From: CAMLJR01 sp964631955
GTDB lineage: Bacteria > Pseudomonadota > Gammaproteobacteria > Pseudomonadales > CAMLJR01
Direction of reading: 5' to 3'
Assembly: GCA_964631955.1 (NCBI GenBank)
Contig: CAZWBA010000015.1
Location: 6,853-70,852, forward strand
DNA: 64,000 nucleotides
A program made the translations under genes and the position numbers. The notes below the pieces were generated by a model, which ran no database searches, was not told where the DNA came from, and saw only the letters and a list, made by a program, of their open reading frames with translations. Positions 1 through 8,970 of the stretch are shown piece by piece; the first letter of the stretch is position 1, and every line of letters begins with the position of its first letter.

Positions 1-357
1 TTTTTGATCGAGATCGCGTTGCCCGCCATAAGGGTCGATTAACTCACCGGTTTCATTCCGCGCGATGGCATTGATGGTGAGATCGCGGCGCTCTAAATCC
101 TGTTCCAGCGTGACATCGCTGTCGCAGTAGAAATTGAAGCCGTGATAGCCATGGCCTGTTTTGCGTTCGGTGCGTGCGAGTGCATATTCTTCGTTTGTCT
201 GGGGGTGCAAGAAAACAGGGAAATCTCTTCCGACCGGTTTGAATCCTTTCTTGATCATTTCTTCAGGCGTAGCCCCAACCACGACCCAGTCGTGTTCGTG
301 ATGCGGGTAACCCAATAATCTGTCGCGAACAGCGCCGCCAACCAAATACGTTTTCAT
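1..357 (-). CDS. cca: Multifunctional CCA tRNA nucleotidyltransferase, N-terminal part (runs off the window)
   Basis: This is the first 119 codons of a tRNA CCA-adding enzyme; the gene continues beyond base 1. The ATG at 355-357 opens with MKTYLVGGAVRD, the nucleotide-binding start of class II polymerase-beta CCA enzymes. It is followed by the HDWVVVGATPEEM segment carrying the metal-binding acidic residues, and by the LERRDLTINAIARD motif. The family repairs or completes the 3' CCA end of tRNAs using CTP and ATP. No frame break is seen. Its 5' flank holds the hairpin pair at 414-645. In Pseudomonas cca also lies close to the spoVR/yeaH/prkA cluster. Identity is very likely; whether an HD phosphohydrolase domain follows cannot be seen. 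Confidence 0.95.
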   Translation of the reverse strand, partial: MKTYLVGGAVRDRLLGYPHHEHDWVVVGATPEEMIKKGFKPVGRDFPVFLHPQTNEEYALARTERKTGHGYHGFNFYCDSDVTLEQDLERRDLTINAIARNETGELIDPYGGQRDLDQK

Positions 358-413
358 GCAATAGAGGAAACAAGGATCCCAAGAGATTCCGCGAATTATA
401 GGCGCTGAGTAGG

Positions 414-476
414 ATTATTTGTGGGGAAAGCGCGCGGACCATCCCCAATAGGATCACGGTTTTCCCCACAAATAAT
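414..476. repeat. Hairpin A of an inverted hairpin pair
   Basis: Perfect 16-bp arms (414-429 and 461-476, outer half ATTATTTG, inner half TGGGGAAA) enclose a 31-nt loop. The loop carries the core GGACCATCCCCAATAGGA. The same loop occurs in inverted orientation in hairpin B, with 27 of 30 positions identical. Stem sequences of the two hairpins differ, yet each is perfectly self-complementary. Confidence 0.85.
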
Positions 477-566
477 TCTGCTCGGCGCGTGGCAGTGATT
501 TTTAGGGTTAAGACAATTGTGCTGATATTGGGTGAGCAGAAACTGCTGGGTCAATACAAGAGCGGG

Positions 567-642
567 CCTGGCTTATTTATTTGCGAAAACCGTACTCCTA
601 TTGGGGATGGTCCGTGCGCTTTTCGCAAATAAATAAGCCAGG
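567..642. repeat. Hairpin B of an inverted hairpin pair
   Basis: Perfect 23-bp arms (567-589 and 620-642, outer part CCTGGCTTATT, inner part TTGCGAAAA) enclose a 30-nt loop that is the reverse complement of the loop of hairpin A apart from three positions. A G-T pair and two G-C pairs can extend the stem to 564-645. It ends 22 nt from the spoVR stop. Confidence 0.85.
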
Positions 643-667
643 TCCACTCTGCGGAGTCCGTGGAGTC

Positions 668-2230
668 TTAGAGTTGGGTGGATTCTTCTTCCTGGGGCGG
701 GCAATGGTAGGTGGCCGTTACATTGCCGTCCTGCATGGATTTTAAATGTACGTCGAAACCCCATAAGCGATGAAGGTGTTTCAATACTTCATCGGTATTG
801 TCGTCAAGGGGGCGGCGATTATGTTGCGTGTGCTGCAAATACATCGCACGGTCGCCGCGCATATCGATATCGACAACCTGGATGTTCGGCTCGCGATTGC
901 CAAGATTGTATTGCCCCGCGAGTTGTTCGCGAACCTTGCGGTAACCTTCCTCATCGTGAATGGCGGCGATTTCGATTTCGCTGTTGTTGTCGTCATCGAG
1001 TACGCAGAACAATTTTAAATCGCGAATAACTTTCGGCGATAAAAATTGCTGGATGAAGCTTTCGTCTTTGAAATTACGCATTGCAAATTGCAATGTCTCT
1101 TTCCATGGCGTCCCCGCGATATCAGGAAACCAATGCCTGTCTTCTTCGGTGGGATTTTCACAAATGCGGCGAATATCGCTCATCATGCTGAAGCCGAGCG
1201 CATAAGGATTGATGCCGCTGTAGTACGGGCTATCGAACGCTGGTTGAAACACCACGCTGGTATGCGATTGGAGGAATTCGAGAATGAAACCGTCGGTCAC
1301 CTTGCCGCGGTCATATAACTCGTTCAGCAATGTGTAATGCCAGAACGTAGCCCAGCCTTCATTCATGACCTGCGTTTGGCGTTGCGGATAAAAATATTGG
1401 GCGATTTTACGCACGATGCGAATGATTTCGCGCTGCCAGGGCTCGAGCAGCGGTGCGCGCTTTTCGAGAAAGTAGAGCAGGTTCTCCTGTGGCTCTTCGA
1501 GGAAGGGTTTGCGTTGCTGATTTTTTTCCTCGCTGCGCCCGACGGGAATCGTGCGCCACAAATCATTCACTTGCTGCTGCAGATATTCCTCGCGCTCCAC
1601 CTGCCGCCGCTGCTCTTCGTCGGCAGAGATGGGGTAGGGGCGCTTATAGCGATCGACGCCATAATTCATCAGGGCGTGGCAGGAATCAAGAATGCTTTCG
1701 ACCGCTTCGATGCCATGTTTTTCTTCGCATTTCGCGATGTAATTACGCGCGAACAGCATGTAATCGATAATTGAATCAGCATCGGTCCAGGTGCGGAATA
1801 AATAATTTCCCTTAAAAAATGAATTATGTCCGTAGCACGCATGCGCGATGACCAGCGCCTGCATCGTCATGGTATTTTCTTCCATCAGATACGCGATGCA
1901 CGGATTGGAATTGATAACAATCTCGTAGGCGAGGCCCATCTGGCCGCGCGAATAGCTGTTTTCAATGCCGAGAAAATGTTTTCCGAACGACCAGTGCCGG
2001 TAATACACGGGCATGCCGGATGCAGCATACGCATCCATCATCTGTTCGGAGCTGATGATTTCGATCTGATTCGGATAGGTGTCGAGTCCGAACTCTGCAG
2101 CGAGAAGGCCGATTTCGCGAGCGTATTCCTCGATCAGTTCGAAAGTCCACTCGGAGGTCGTCGAAATCGGTTTGCGCTCGCCTGTCTGGTGTGGGCCTGA
2201 ATTCGGGGTGCTCGATTCGGCAACGCTCAT
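668..2230 (-). CDS. spoVR: SpoVR family protein (YcgB-like)
   Basis: A 520-residue protein of the SpoVR/YcgB family, whose biochemical role is not established; in proteobacteria it is co-inherited with PrkA and YeaH and linked to stress or stationary phase. The family-typical stretch with EWTFELIEEYAREIGL, IANS-like residues and the HACYGHNSFFKGN segment is present, as is the NEGWATFWHYTLLNELYD region. The start at 2230 (MSVAESS) was chosen over an upstream in-frame ATG because it forms a 4-nt ATGA overlap with the yeaH stop, indicating translational coupling. Third gene of the prkA-yeaH-spoVR operon. Length is normal for the family. Confidence 0.93.
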   Translation of the reverse strand: MSVAESSTPNSGPHQTGERKPISTTSEWTFELIEEYAREIGLLAAEFGLDTYPNQIEIISSEQMMDAYAASGMPVYYRHWSFGKHFLGIENSYSRGQMGLAYEIVINSNPCIAYLMEENTMTMQALVIAHACYGHNSFFKGNYLFRTWTDADSIIDYMLFARNYIAKCEEKHGIEAVESILDSCHALMNYGVDRYKRPYPISADEEQRRQVEREEYLQQQVNDLWRTIPVGRSEEKNQQRKPFLEEPQENLLYFLEKRAPLLEPWQREIIRIVRKIAQYFYPQRQTQVMNEGWATFWHYTLLNELYDRGKVTDGFILEFLQSHTSVVFQPAFDSPYYSGINPYALGFSMMSDIRRICENPTEEDRHWFPDIAGTPWKETLQFAMRNFKDESFIQQFLSPKVIRDLKLFCVLDDDNNSEIEIAAIHDEEGYRKVREQLAGQYNLGNREPNIQVVDIDMRGDRAMYLQHTQHNRRPLDDNTDEVLKHLHRLWGFDVHLKSMQDGNVTATYHCPPQEEESTQL

Positions 2231-3501
2231 GCAGTGCGCCTCTGAAACAATTCGCGGAAAACGGGATAGATGTCGGCGACGTCGATGATTTGCTGCATCG
2301 CGAAGGTCTCGGGAAATAATGTCTTCACCTGCTCGTATTCGCCCCACAGCGCCTGATGCTCGCGAGGGGTGATTTCGACATACGAATAATGTTGAAGGAA
2401 GGGCATGATTTCCCTTGTCAGCAGTTCATGGCAGACGCTCGAATCGTCGTTCCAGTTATCGCCGTCGGAAGCCTGGGCTCCGTAAATATTCCATTCGGAT
2501 GTCGGGTAGCGTGCGCGCATGATGTCTTTCATCAGATGCAGCGCACTGGACACAATGGTGCCGCCGGTTTCGCGTGAATAAAAAAATTCTTCCTCGTCGA
2601 CTTCCTTCGCGCTGGTGTGGTGGCGAATGAAAACGACTTCGGTGTGATCGTAATTACGCTTCAAAAATAGATACAGCAAAATGAAGAAGCGTTTCGCCAT
2701 GTCCTTTGTCGCCTGGTTCATCGAACCGGAAACGTCCATGATGCAGAACATCACGGCTTTCGACGAAGGTTGTGGCTCCTTGATATTCAGGTTGTATTTG
2801 ATATCGAATTCGTCGATGAAAGGCAGCCGCTCGATCTTGCGTTTGAGCAGTGCAATTTCCTCTTCGATTTCGCCGATACGTTTGTCGTTGCGCAGCACAG
2901 GTTCAGCGACCATCAATAACGCCAATTCCTGTTCCAGCTCGCGAATGCGTTTGCGTTTGGGACCGCCCAGTGCAATTCGGCGCGCATTCGCGGCACGCAA
3001 TGAGCGCACGATGTTGATCTGATTCGGCGTGCCGACGCTGCTGAATCCGCCGCGCCTGTATTTGAAGATTTCAGTGCCGGCGAGCTGACGTTTAACGAGA
3101 TTCGGCAGCGCGAGATCTTCGAACATGAACTCGAGAAACTCTTCCTGCGTGATCTGGAATGCGAATTCGTCGACGCCTTCGCCGCTATTGCTGGCTTTTC
3201 CGTTGCCGCTGCCACCGCCGCCACCTTGCGGCCGCGGAACCTTGTCGCCAGCCACAAATTCCTTGTTGCCGGGATGCACCACGCTGCGCCTGCCACCGGA
3301 GCCATGTCCCAATACGGGCTCGCCGACGTCGCGACTCGGAATCGTGATTTTTTCGCCTTGTTCGATATCGGTAATCGAGCGCTTGCCCACCGCATCGGAA
3401 ACAGCTTTCTGGATATGCTTTTTATAGCGACGCAGGAAACGCTGGCGATTGACGGCACTCTTGTTCTTGCCGTTCAGTCGTCGATCGATCAGATGGCTCA
3501 C
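2227..3501 (-). CDS. yeaH: DUF444 family protein YeaH, von Willebrand A-like
   Basis: A 424-residue YeaH/DUF444 protein. The N-terminal half is basic and Gly-rich with a GGGGGSGNGK linker; the C-terminal half has a VWA-type MIDAS motif, DVSGSMNQ, and later SDGDNW. The family partners with the PrkA kinase; its exact role is unknown. It begins with GTG at 3499-3501, preceded by a strong GGAGGAAG ribosome site, and ends in a 4-nt overlap with spoVR. It is the middle gene of the three-gene stress operon. Confidence 0.93.
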   Translation of the reverse strand: MSHLIDRRLNGKNKSAVNRQRFLRRYKKHIQKAVSDAVGKRSITDIEQGEKITIPSRDVGEPVLGHGSGGRRSVVHPGNKEFVAGDKVPRPQGGGGGSGNGKASNSGEGVDEFAFQITQEEFLEFMFEDLALPNLVKRQLAGTEIFKYRRGGFSSVGTPNQINIVRSLRAANARRIALGGPKRKRIRELEQELALLMVAEPVLRNDKRIGEIEEEIALLKRKIERLPFIDEFDIKYNLNIKEPQPSSKAVMFCIMDVSGSMNQATKDMAKRFFILLYLFLKRNYDHTEVVFIRHHTSAKEVDEEEFFYSRETGGTIVSSALHLMKDIMRARYPTSEWNIYGAQASDGDNWNDDSSVCHELLTREIMPFLQHYSYVEITPREHQALWGEYEQVKTLFPETFAMQQIIDVADIYPVFRELFQRRTA

Positions 3502-3582
3502 GCTGTGCTTCCTCCACCCTTAAGGCGCATGCCCGACAGTGCTCGCTGAAGCGATTGCGTAGCGGTCGCGATGCGCGCACCG

Positions 3583-5505
3583 CTATTGCGATTTGCGGAC
3601 ACGCAGATACCACTCGGATAACAGCCGTACCTGTTTCTCGGTATAACCGCGTTCGACCATGCGCTTGACGAAGTCGTTGTGCTTTTTCTGATCCTCGGTT
3701 GAGGCTTTGGCATTGAAGGAAATTACCGGCAGCAAATCCTCGGTGTTCGCGAACATTTTCTTCTCGATCACGGCGCGCAATTTTTCGTAGCTGCGCCAAT
3801 CGGGATTTTTACCATTATTGTTCGCGCGCGCACGCAGTACGAAGTTGACGATTTCGTGGCGGAAATCTTTCGGATTACTGATGCCCGCCGGCTTCTCGAT
3901 TTTTTCGAGATCTTCGTTGAGTGCTGCGCGATTGAGAATTTCTCCGGTTTCGGGATCGCGATATTCCTGATCCTGAATCCAGAAATCCGCATACGTCACG
4001 TAGCGGTCGAAAATATTCTGGCCGTACTCGGAGTACGATTCGAGATATGCCGTCTGAATTTCCTTGCCGATGAATTCGACGTAGTGCGGCGCCAGATATT
4101 CCTTGATGAATCGCAGATAGCGTTCCGCGGTCTCCTGCGGATATTGCTCCTGATCGATCTGCTGTTCGACTACGTACAGCAAGTGCACCGGGTTCGCCGC
4201 GATTTCGGTCGGATCGAAGTTGAAAACTTTCGATAGAATCTTGAATGCAAAACGCGTCGACAGACCTTCCATGCCCTCGTTCACGCCGGCGGCATCGTGA
4301 TATTCCTGAATGCTCTTCGCTTTCGGGTCGGTATCTTTCAGATTTTCGCCATCGTAAACGCGCATTTTGGAATACACGTTCGAATTTTCCGGCTCTTTCA
4401 AACGCGACAGCACGATAAATTGCGCGAGCATTTTCAGTGTGTCGGGCGCGCAGGGTGCCTTCGCGAGCGAGCTGTTGACGAGCAGCTTGTCGTAAATCTT
4501 GATTTCTTCGGTCACGCGCAGGCAGTACGGTACTTTCACGATGTAGACGCGATCGAGAAACGCCTCGTTGTTTTTGTTGTTGCGGAACGATTGCCATTCG
4601 GATTCGTTCGAGTGCGCGAGAATCACGCCTTCGAATGGAATCGCGCCCATGCCTTCGGTGCCGTTGTAATTGCCTTCCTGCGTTGCTGTTAGCAAAGGGT
4701 GCAGCACTTTGATCGGCGCCTTGAACATCTCGACGAATTCCATCACGCCCTGATTCGCGCGGCACAATCCGCCCGAAAACGCGTACGCGTCGGGATCGTT
4801 CTGCGGAAATTCCTCGAGTTTGCGAATATCGACTTTACCCACCAGCGACGAAATGTCCTGGTTGTTCTCATCGCCCGGCTCGGTTTTGCTGACGGCGATC
4901 TGATCGAGCCGTGACGGGTACAGTTTGACGACGCGAAACTGGGAGATGTCGCCCTTGAATTCGTGCAGGCGCTTGACGGCCCAGGGCGACATGATGGTTT
5001 TGATGTAGCGGCGCGGAATCCCGTAATCCTCTTCGAGGATATGACCGTCTTCGTCGGGCTCGAAAAGACCGAGCGGCGATTCGAAAACAGGCGAGCCTTT
5101 CAGGCAGTAAATCGGCTGGTGCTCGATCAGCAGCTTCAGACGTTCAGCGAGTGATGATTTACCACCACCGACGGGGCCGAGCAGATACAGGATTTGTTTC
5201 TTCTCTTCGAGACCTTGAGCGGCATGACGGAAATACGAAACGATCTGTTCGATCGCTTCTTCCATGCCGTAAAACTCATCGAATGCCTTGTAACGGCGGA
5301 TAATTTTGTTCTGGAAAATCCGGCTCAGACGCGAATCGCGGGAGGTATCCACCATTTCCGGTTCGCCGATGGCTATGAGCAGGCGTTCAGCTGCATTCGC
5401 GTAGACCGAACGATCCTTTTTGCAGAGTTCAAGATATTCCTGCAGCGAATATTCTTCTTCCTGCGTGGCTTCGTAACGGTTGCGAAAATGATTGAATATG
5501 CTCAT
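3583..5505 (-). CDS. prkA: PrkA family AAA+ serine protein kinase (YeaG)
   Basis: A 640-residue PrkA/YeaG protein. An AAA+ core with the Walker A motif GPVGGGKSS lies near residue 110-120, and the C-terminal PrkA kinase-like domain follows. The family phosphorylates serine in vitro and is linked in enterobacteria to nitrogen starvation and stationary-phase adaptation. The start MSIFNHFRNRYEATQEEEYSL is the usual family N-terminus and has a GAGAGG ribosome site. First gene of prkA-yeaH-spoVR, 81 nt upstream of yeaH. No sigma-54 promoter was recognisable in the upstream 330 nt. Confidence 0.95.
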   Translation of the reverse strand: MSIFNHFRNRYEATQEEEYSLQEYLELCKKDRSVYANAAERLLIAIGEPEMVDTSRDSRLSRIFQNKIIRRYKAFDEFYGMEEAIEQIVSYFRHAAQGLEEKKQILYLLGPVGGGKSSLAERLKLLIEHQPIYCLKGSPVFESPLGLFEPDEDGHILEEDYGIPRRYIKTIMSPWAVKRLHEFKGDISQFRVVKLYPSRLDQIAVSKTEPGDENNQDISSLVGKVDIRKLEEFPQNDPDAYAFSGGLCRANQGVMEFVEMFKAPIKVLHPLLTATQEGNYNGTEGMGAIPFEGVILAHSNESEWQSFRNNKNNEAFLDRVYIVKVPYCLRVTEEIKIYDKLLVNSSLAKAPCAPDTLKMLAQFIVLSRLKEPENSNVYSKMRVYDGENLKDTDPKAKSIQEYHDAAGVNEGMEGLSTRFAFKILSKVFNFDPTEIAANPVHLLYVVEQQIDQEQYPQETAERYLRFIKEYLAPHYVEFIGKEIQTAYLESYSEYGQNIFDRYVTYADFWIQDQEYRDPETGEILNRAALNEDLEKIEKPAGISNPKDFRHEIVNFVLRARANNNGKNPDWRSYEKLRAVIEKKMFANTEDLLPVISFNAKASTEDQKKHNDFVKRMVERGYTEKQVRLLSEWYLRVRKSQ

Positions 5506-5834
5506 TACGGATCCTCTCGCGTCAGCTTTTCAGCAGTTTTCCAGATACCGGACTGGCTCGGTGAATTAAGAATAGGCTGCAATACAGTTAAGGGCCATAT
5601 CGCTAGCAGGTTGGACAGCAAAAAAAGAATTAATTTTTCACTATCGAAAAATGCAGTCGACGGATTGCGTTAATCCATGCCATGCGATGCATTATTCATG
5701 CGAGAAACGTAAAACGTGGCAAATTAATTTATCGACCGACGCATGAGATGTAAGTACGGCTGTACACACGGATGTTACGCCCATGAAGGATGGGCTGATC
5801 GATGGAATATGCGGTGATATCCGGAGCGTGGCTG
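5506..5834. other. Intergenic region between apaH and prkA
   Basis: About 330 nt without a convincing gene. It must contain the prkA promoter (minus strand) and the end of the apaH transcript. A small hairpin GCCCAT-GAAGG-ATGGGC lies at 5779-5795 beyond the apaH stop, but no T-run follows, so termination there is doubtful. An A/T-rich tract (5616-5640) lies about 110-135 nt upstream of prkA. I see no clear sigma-54 or sigma-70 core promoter. Confidence 0.5.
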
Positions 5835-6635
5835 CTAGCACTCGCAACTCAGGAGTGCTTGCTCGTCGAGATTGAACAAGGTCAGACGGTTTCCCCAGAC
5901 GCAGCCCGTATCGAGGGCGATGACGTCGTCGCGATTGGTTTTTCCCAGCAATGTGGCCCAGTGACCGACGATCAGAGTGGAGCCTGCGCTCTTGCGCCCG
6001 GGCACATCGAACCAGGGCATGAACCCGGGCGGAGCGGTTCCCGGTCCTTCCTTGCTTTTCAGGTCCAGTTCACCGGCGGCGGTGCAGAAGCGCAGACGAG
6101 TAAAAAAGTTGGTGATGGTCCGCCAGCGCTCGATCCCCTTTAAATCGTCCGACCAGCGATTCGGTGTGTCACCGTACATTCCCTGCAAGAAGTCGAGTAG
6201 CCGTTTGCCTGTTATGACCTGCGATAGCTCGTCCGACAGCTTCCCGGCCTGCGAAATGCTCCACTGTGGTGCCAGCCCCGCATGAACCATCGTGTAGGCG
6301 CCATCGCGGTGCAGCAGGGGCTGCCGGCGCAGCCACGCCAGCAATTCCGCGCAGTCTGGCGCCTCGAGAATGGGTTGCAGGGTGTCGCCGCGCTTCAGCC
6401 CGCGGATGCCGTTGGCGACAGCCAGCAGATGAAGATCGTGATTGCCGAGAACGACGCGCGCGCTGTCGCCGAGCTGGTAAAAAAAACGCAGACATTCCAG
6501 TGATTGCGGACCGCGATTGACGAGATCGCCGGTGGCCCAAAGCTGATCGTGCGATGGATCGAAGCTGACGCGCTCCAGCAGCCGCTGCAACGGCGCGAAG
6601 CAGCCCTGCACATCGCCGACGGCATAACGCGTCAT
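5835..6635 (-). CDS. apaH: Symmetrical bis(5'-nucleosyl)-tetraphosphatase
   Basis: A 266-residue metallophosphoesterase that hydrolyses Ap4A to two ADP; in E. coli loss of it alters RNA capping by Np4A and stress sensitivity. Motifs GDVQGCFAPL, GDLVNRGP and GNHDLH supply the dinuclear metal site. Last gene of the lptD-surA-pdxA-rsmA-apaG-apaH run, 7 nt after apaG. This order is typical of gammaproteobacteria. Confidence 0.96.
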   Translation of the reverse strand: MTRYAVGDVQGCFAPLQRLLERVSFDPSHDQLWATGDLVNRGPQSLECLRFFYQLGDSARVVLGNHDLHLLAVANGIRGLKRGDTLQPILEAPDCAELLAWLRRQPLLHRDGAYTMVHAGLAPQWSISQAGKLSDELSQVITGKRLLDFLQGMYGDTPNRWSDDLKGIERWRTITNFFTRLRFCTAAGELDLKSKEGPGTAPPGFMPWFDVPGRKSAGSTLIVGHWATLLGKTNRDDVIALDTGCVWGNRLTLFNLDEQALLSCEC

Positions 6636-6642
6636 GGCTGGT

Positions 6643-7020
6643 TCAGTGCAGCGCGCCCGGCTGGGCGAGCGAGAATACGGGAATCGGTGCGTCGAAGCGC
6701 TGGCCGTTGCTGCTGATCATCTGATAACTGCCTTCCATGGTGCCGACCGGCGTTTCCAGCATGGAGCCGCTGGTGTACGTGTAGCTGTCGCCCGGTTCGA
6801 TGAGCGGCTGTTCGCCGACGACGCCTTCGCCGCGCACTTCCTGCACGCGGTTATTGGCATCGGTGATACGCCAGTGGCGCGACAGCAAACGTACCGCATC
6901 GCCGCCGCGATTATGGATGGTAATGGTGTAGGCAAAGACGAAGCGATTTTCCGGCGGAGCGGATTGTTCAGGCAGGTAGCGCGTGACGACATCAATTTTT
7001 ATGGCGCTGCTGTCCGGCAT
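6643..7020 (-). CDS. apaG: ApaG/CorD family protein
   Basis: A 125-residue single-domain ApaG protein of fibronectin-III-like fold. The family hallmarks FVFAYTITIHNRGGDAVRLL, GVVGEQPLIEPG and the C-terminal GTMEGSYQM are all visible. Its function is unsettled; a role in divalent-metal homeostasis (CorD phenotype in Salmonella) has been described. It sits between rsmA (11 nt) and apaH (7 nt) and is surely co-transcribed with them. Confidence 0.96.
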   Translation of the reverse strand: MPDSSAIKIDVVTRYLPEQSAPPENRFVFAYTITIHNRGGDAVRLLSRHWRITDANNRVQEVRGEGVVGEQPLIEPGDSYTYTSGSMLETPVGTMEGSYQMISSNGQRFDAPIPVFSLAQPGALH

Positions 7021-7031
7021 GAATGAGAGGC

Positions 7032-7868
7032 CTATTTAGCTGTGTTGTCAGCTGGGTTGATGAGTGTCGACGATTTTGCGTTGAGCGTATCCGCCAGCGC
7101 GACATACTGCGGTAGCGACAAGGTTTCCGGGCGCGCGCCCGGATCGATATCGCACGCAATGATGTCTTCAGCATTCAGCAGGGTTTGCAGTGCATTACGC
7201 AGGGTTTTGCGCCGCTGATTAAACGCTGCACGTACAACCTGCTGCAGATTTTCCACCGATCTGGCGGGATGCGGCAGTGTCGCGTAGGGCGCCAATCTTA
7301 CCACGGCCGATTGCACCTTGGGCTGCGGTGAAAATGCGCCGGGCGGCACGTCGATCAGCGGTTCGATACGGCAAAAATATTGCGTCATGATGCCGAGCCG
7401 CCCGTATTCTTTGTTATTCGGTGCTGCCGCCAGACGTTCGACCACCTCTTTCTGCAACATGAAATGCATATCGACGATGTGTGCATTTTGCGCGAGCAGA
7501 TGAAAAATCAGTGGTGTGGAAATGTTGTAGGGCAGATTGCCGACCACGCGCAATTTTGTCGTCGATGGCAATCCTGCGGATGCGATCAATGCCTGGATAT
7601 CGAGCTTTAACGCATCGCCTTGCCGCAGATGAAAATTGGGACGGTCACTGAATCTGCGCGTGAGAATTTCGACGAGATCACGATCGAGTTCGAGCGCGTG
7701 TAACGCGCAGCCGCTCTGGAGCAATTCTTCGGTAATTGCGCCTTGCCCCGGGCCAATTTCCAGCAGCGTGTCGTTCGGCTGCGGGCGAATAGCGCGCACG
7801 ATGCGGTGAATGATGGTCTGATCGTGCAGGAAATTCTGGCCGAAACGTTTGCGCGCGCGATGTTCCAT
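7032..7868 (-). CDS. rsmA: 16S rRNA dimethyladenosine transferase RsmA/KsgA
   Basis: A 278-residue SAM-dependent methyltransferase that dimethylates the two adjacent adenosines in helix 45 of 16S rRNA late in small-subunit assembly. The opening RKRFGQNFLHD, the SAM motif LEIGPGQGAITE and the catalytic NLPYN motif are intact. It starts 15 nt after the pdxA stop. The name here is the methyltransferase, not the CsrA-type RNA-binding RsmA of the RetS/Gac pathway. Confidence 0.97.
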   Translation of the reverse strand: MEHRARKRFGQNFLHDQTIIHRIVRAIRPQPNDTLLEIGPGQGAITEELLQSGCALHALELDRDLVEILTRRFSDRPNFHLRQGDALKLDIQALIASAGLPSTTKLRVVGNLPYNISTPLIFHLLAQNAHIVDMHFMLQKEVVERLAAAPNNKEYGRLGIMTQYFCRIEPLIDVPPGAFSPQPKVQSAVVRLAPYATLPHPARSVENLQQVVRAAFNQRRKTLRNALQTLLNAEDIIACDIDPGARPETLSLPQYVALADTLNAKSSTLINPADNTAK

Positions 7869-7883
7869 GACAGCGATTTCTCT

Positions 7884-8939
7884 TTAGTTACGTTGCGTGC
7901 GGGTGACATTGCGAGCGCTTTTTCGCACCAGCTCGCAGGCCAGCGCGAATGCGGTGTGCAAGCTGCCGCCGTCGGCTTTGCCGGTGCCGGCTAATTCCAA
8001 AGCGGTGCCGTGATCGACCGAAGTGCGAATGATCGGCAGCCCCAGTGTGATGTTGACTGCGCGTCCGAAGCCCTGATATTTGAGCACCGGCAAACCCTGA
8101 TCGTGATACATCGCGAGCACGGCGTCGGTGTTTTGCAGGATTTTCGGTGTGAACGCGGTGTCGGCGGGCAGGGGGCCGATCAAATTCATGCCTTCACCGC
8201 GCAGCTGTTGCAGCGTCGGTCCGATCACTTCGATTTCTTCGCGCCCGAGATGGCCGCCTTCGCCGGCATGCGGGTTCAGGCCGAGCACTGCGATACGCGG
8301 TTGCGCGAGGCCGAATTTTTCGCGCAGATCGCGGTGCAGAATGCGCAATACGGTGGTGAGGTTTTCATGCGTGATATGACGCGGCACTTCGGCAAGCGGC
8401 AGATGCGTCGTCGCGAGTGCCACGCGCAATTGTTCGGTCGCCAGCATCATCACCACATTTTTCGTCTGCGTGCGTTCGGCGAAAAATTCGGTGTGGCCAC
8501 TGAAGGCGACGCCCGCATCGTTGATGATGCCCTTGTGCACGGGGGCGGTGACGATGGCGTCGAAATCACCATTCGTACAGCCGTCGGCGGCGATTTCGAG
8601 CGTGCGCAGGACGTAATGCGCATTGCTCTTGTCGAGAACGCCCGCGCGCGCCGGCGCGGCGAGTGCGACGGGAGCAACCAGCAATTCGCCGGGTTCGTTT
8701 GGTTGCGAAGCGGAATCGTCATTCCATGCGCGAAGGCGCAACGACAGGCCGAGTTGCTGCGCGCGCTGCTGCAGTAAATCCGGATCGGCAATCGCAATCA
8801 AGCGGGCGTCGTGTCGCTGCTGCGCGAGGGCGATAACCAGATCGGGGCCGATGCCTGCGGGTTCGCCGGGAGTGAGCGCGATGCGTGGAATGACCATCGC
8901 GCTGTCGGCTGTCGCTCGAACGGTATCGGAATTCTGCAT
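7884..8939 (-). CDS. pdxA: 4-hydroxythreonine-4-phosphate dehydrogenase
   Basis: PdxA oxidises 4-phosphohydroxy-L-threonine in the de novo pyridoxal 5'-phosphate pathway. The family start PRIALTPGEPAGIGPDL, the GHTEFFAERT segment, the metal-binding histidine in GLNPHAGEGGHLG and YHDQGLPVLKYQGF are all present. Start is uncertain: ATG at 8937-8939 gives 351 residues, a little longer than usual, while ATG at 8895-8897 (MVIPRIAL) gives 337. Neither has a strong ribosome site. Lies between surA and rsmA as in many gammaproteobacteria. Confidence 0.95.
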   Translation of the reverse strand: MQNSDTVRATADSAMVIPRIALTPGEPAGIGPDLVIALAQQRHDARLIAIADPDLLQQRAQQLGLSLRLRAWNDDSASQPNEPGELLVAPVALAAPARAGVLDKSNAHYVLRTLEIAADGCTNGDFDAIVTAPVHKGIINDAGVAFSGHTEFFAERTQTKNVVMMLATEQLRVALATTHLPLAEVPRHITHENLTTVLRILHRDLREKFGLAQPRIAVLGLNPHAGEGGHLGREEIEVIGPTLQQLRGEGMNLIGPLPADTAFTPKILQNTDAVLAMYHDQGLPVLKYQGFGRAVNITLGLPIIRTSVDHGTALELAGTGKADGGSLHTAFALACELVRKSARNVTRTQRN

Positions 8940-8970
8940 CACGCTTTCAATACGTCACGCTTTCGAGACA

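Larger units (their letters stand above)
358..667. other. Intergenic region between cca and spoVR with two long hairpins
   Basis: No gene is convincing here. The region contains the two stem-loops listed separately (414-476 and 567-642) and must also hold the cca promoter, which I could not locate with confidence. Neither hairpin is followed by a T-run on either strand, so they do not look like ordinary intrinsic terminators. Confidence 0.7.

Noticed and set aside
567..642. Hairpin B as an intrinsic terminator of spoVR
   Set aside because: The stem is strong, but no T-run follows on the minus strand and the 30-nt loop is far too long and conserved for a terminator.
414..645. Integron attC sites or a dif/Xer site
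   Set aside because: No GTTRRRY core, no extrahelical-base pattern and no match to the dif consensus.
5506..5834. Sigma-54 promoter for prkA
   Set aside because: yeaG/prkA is nitrogen-regulated in enterobacteria, but no GG-N10-GC element could be found upstream on the minus strand.
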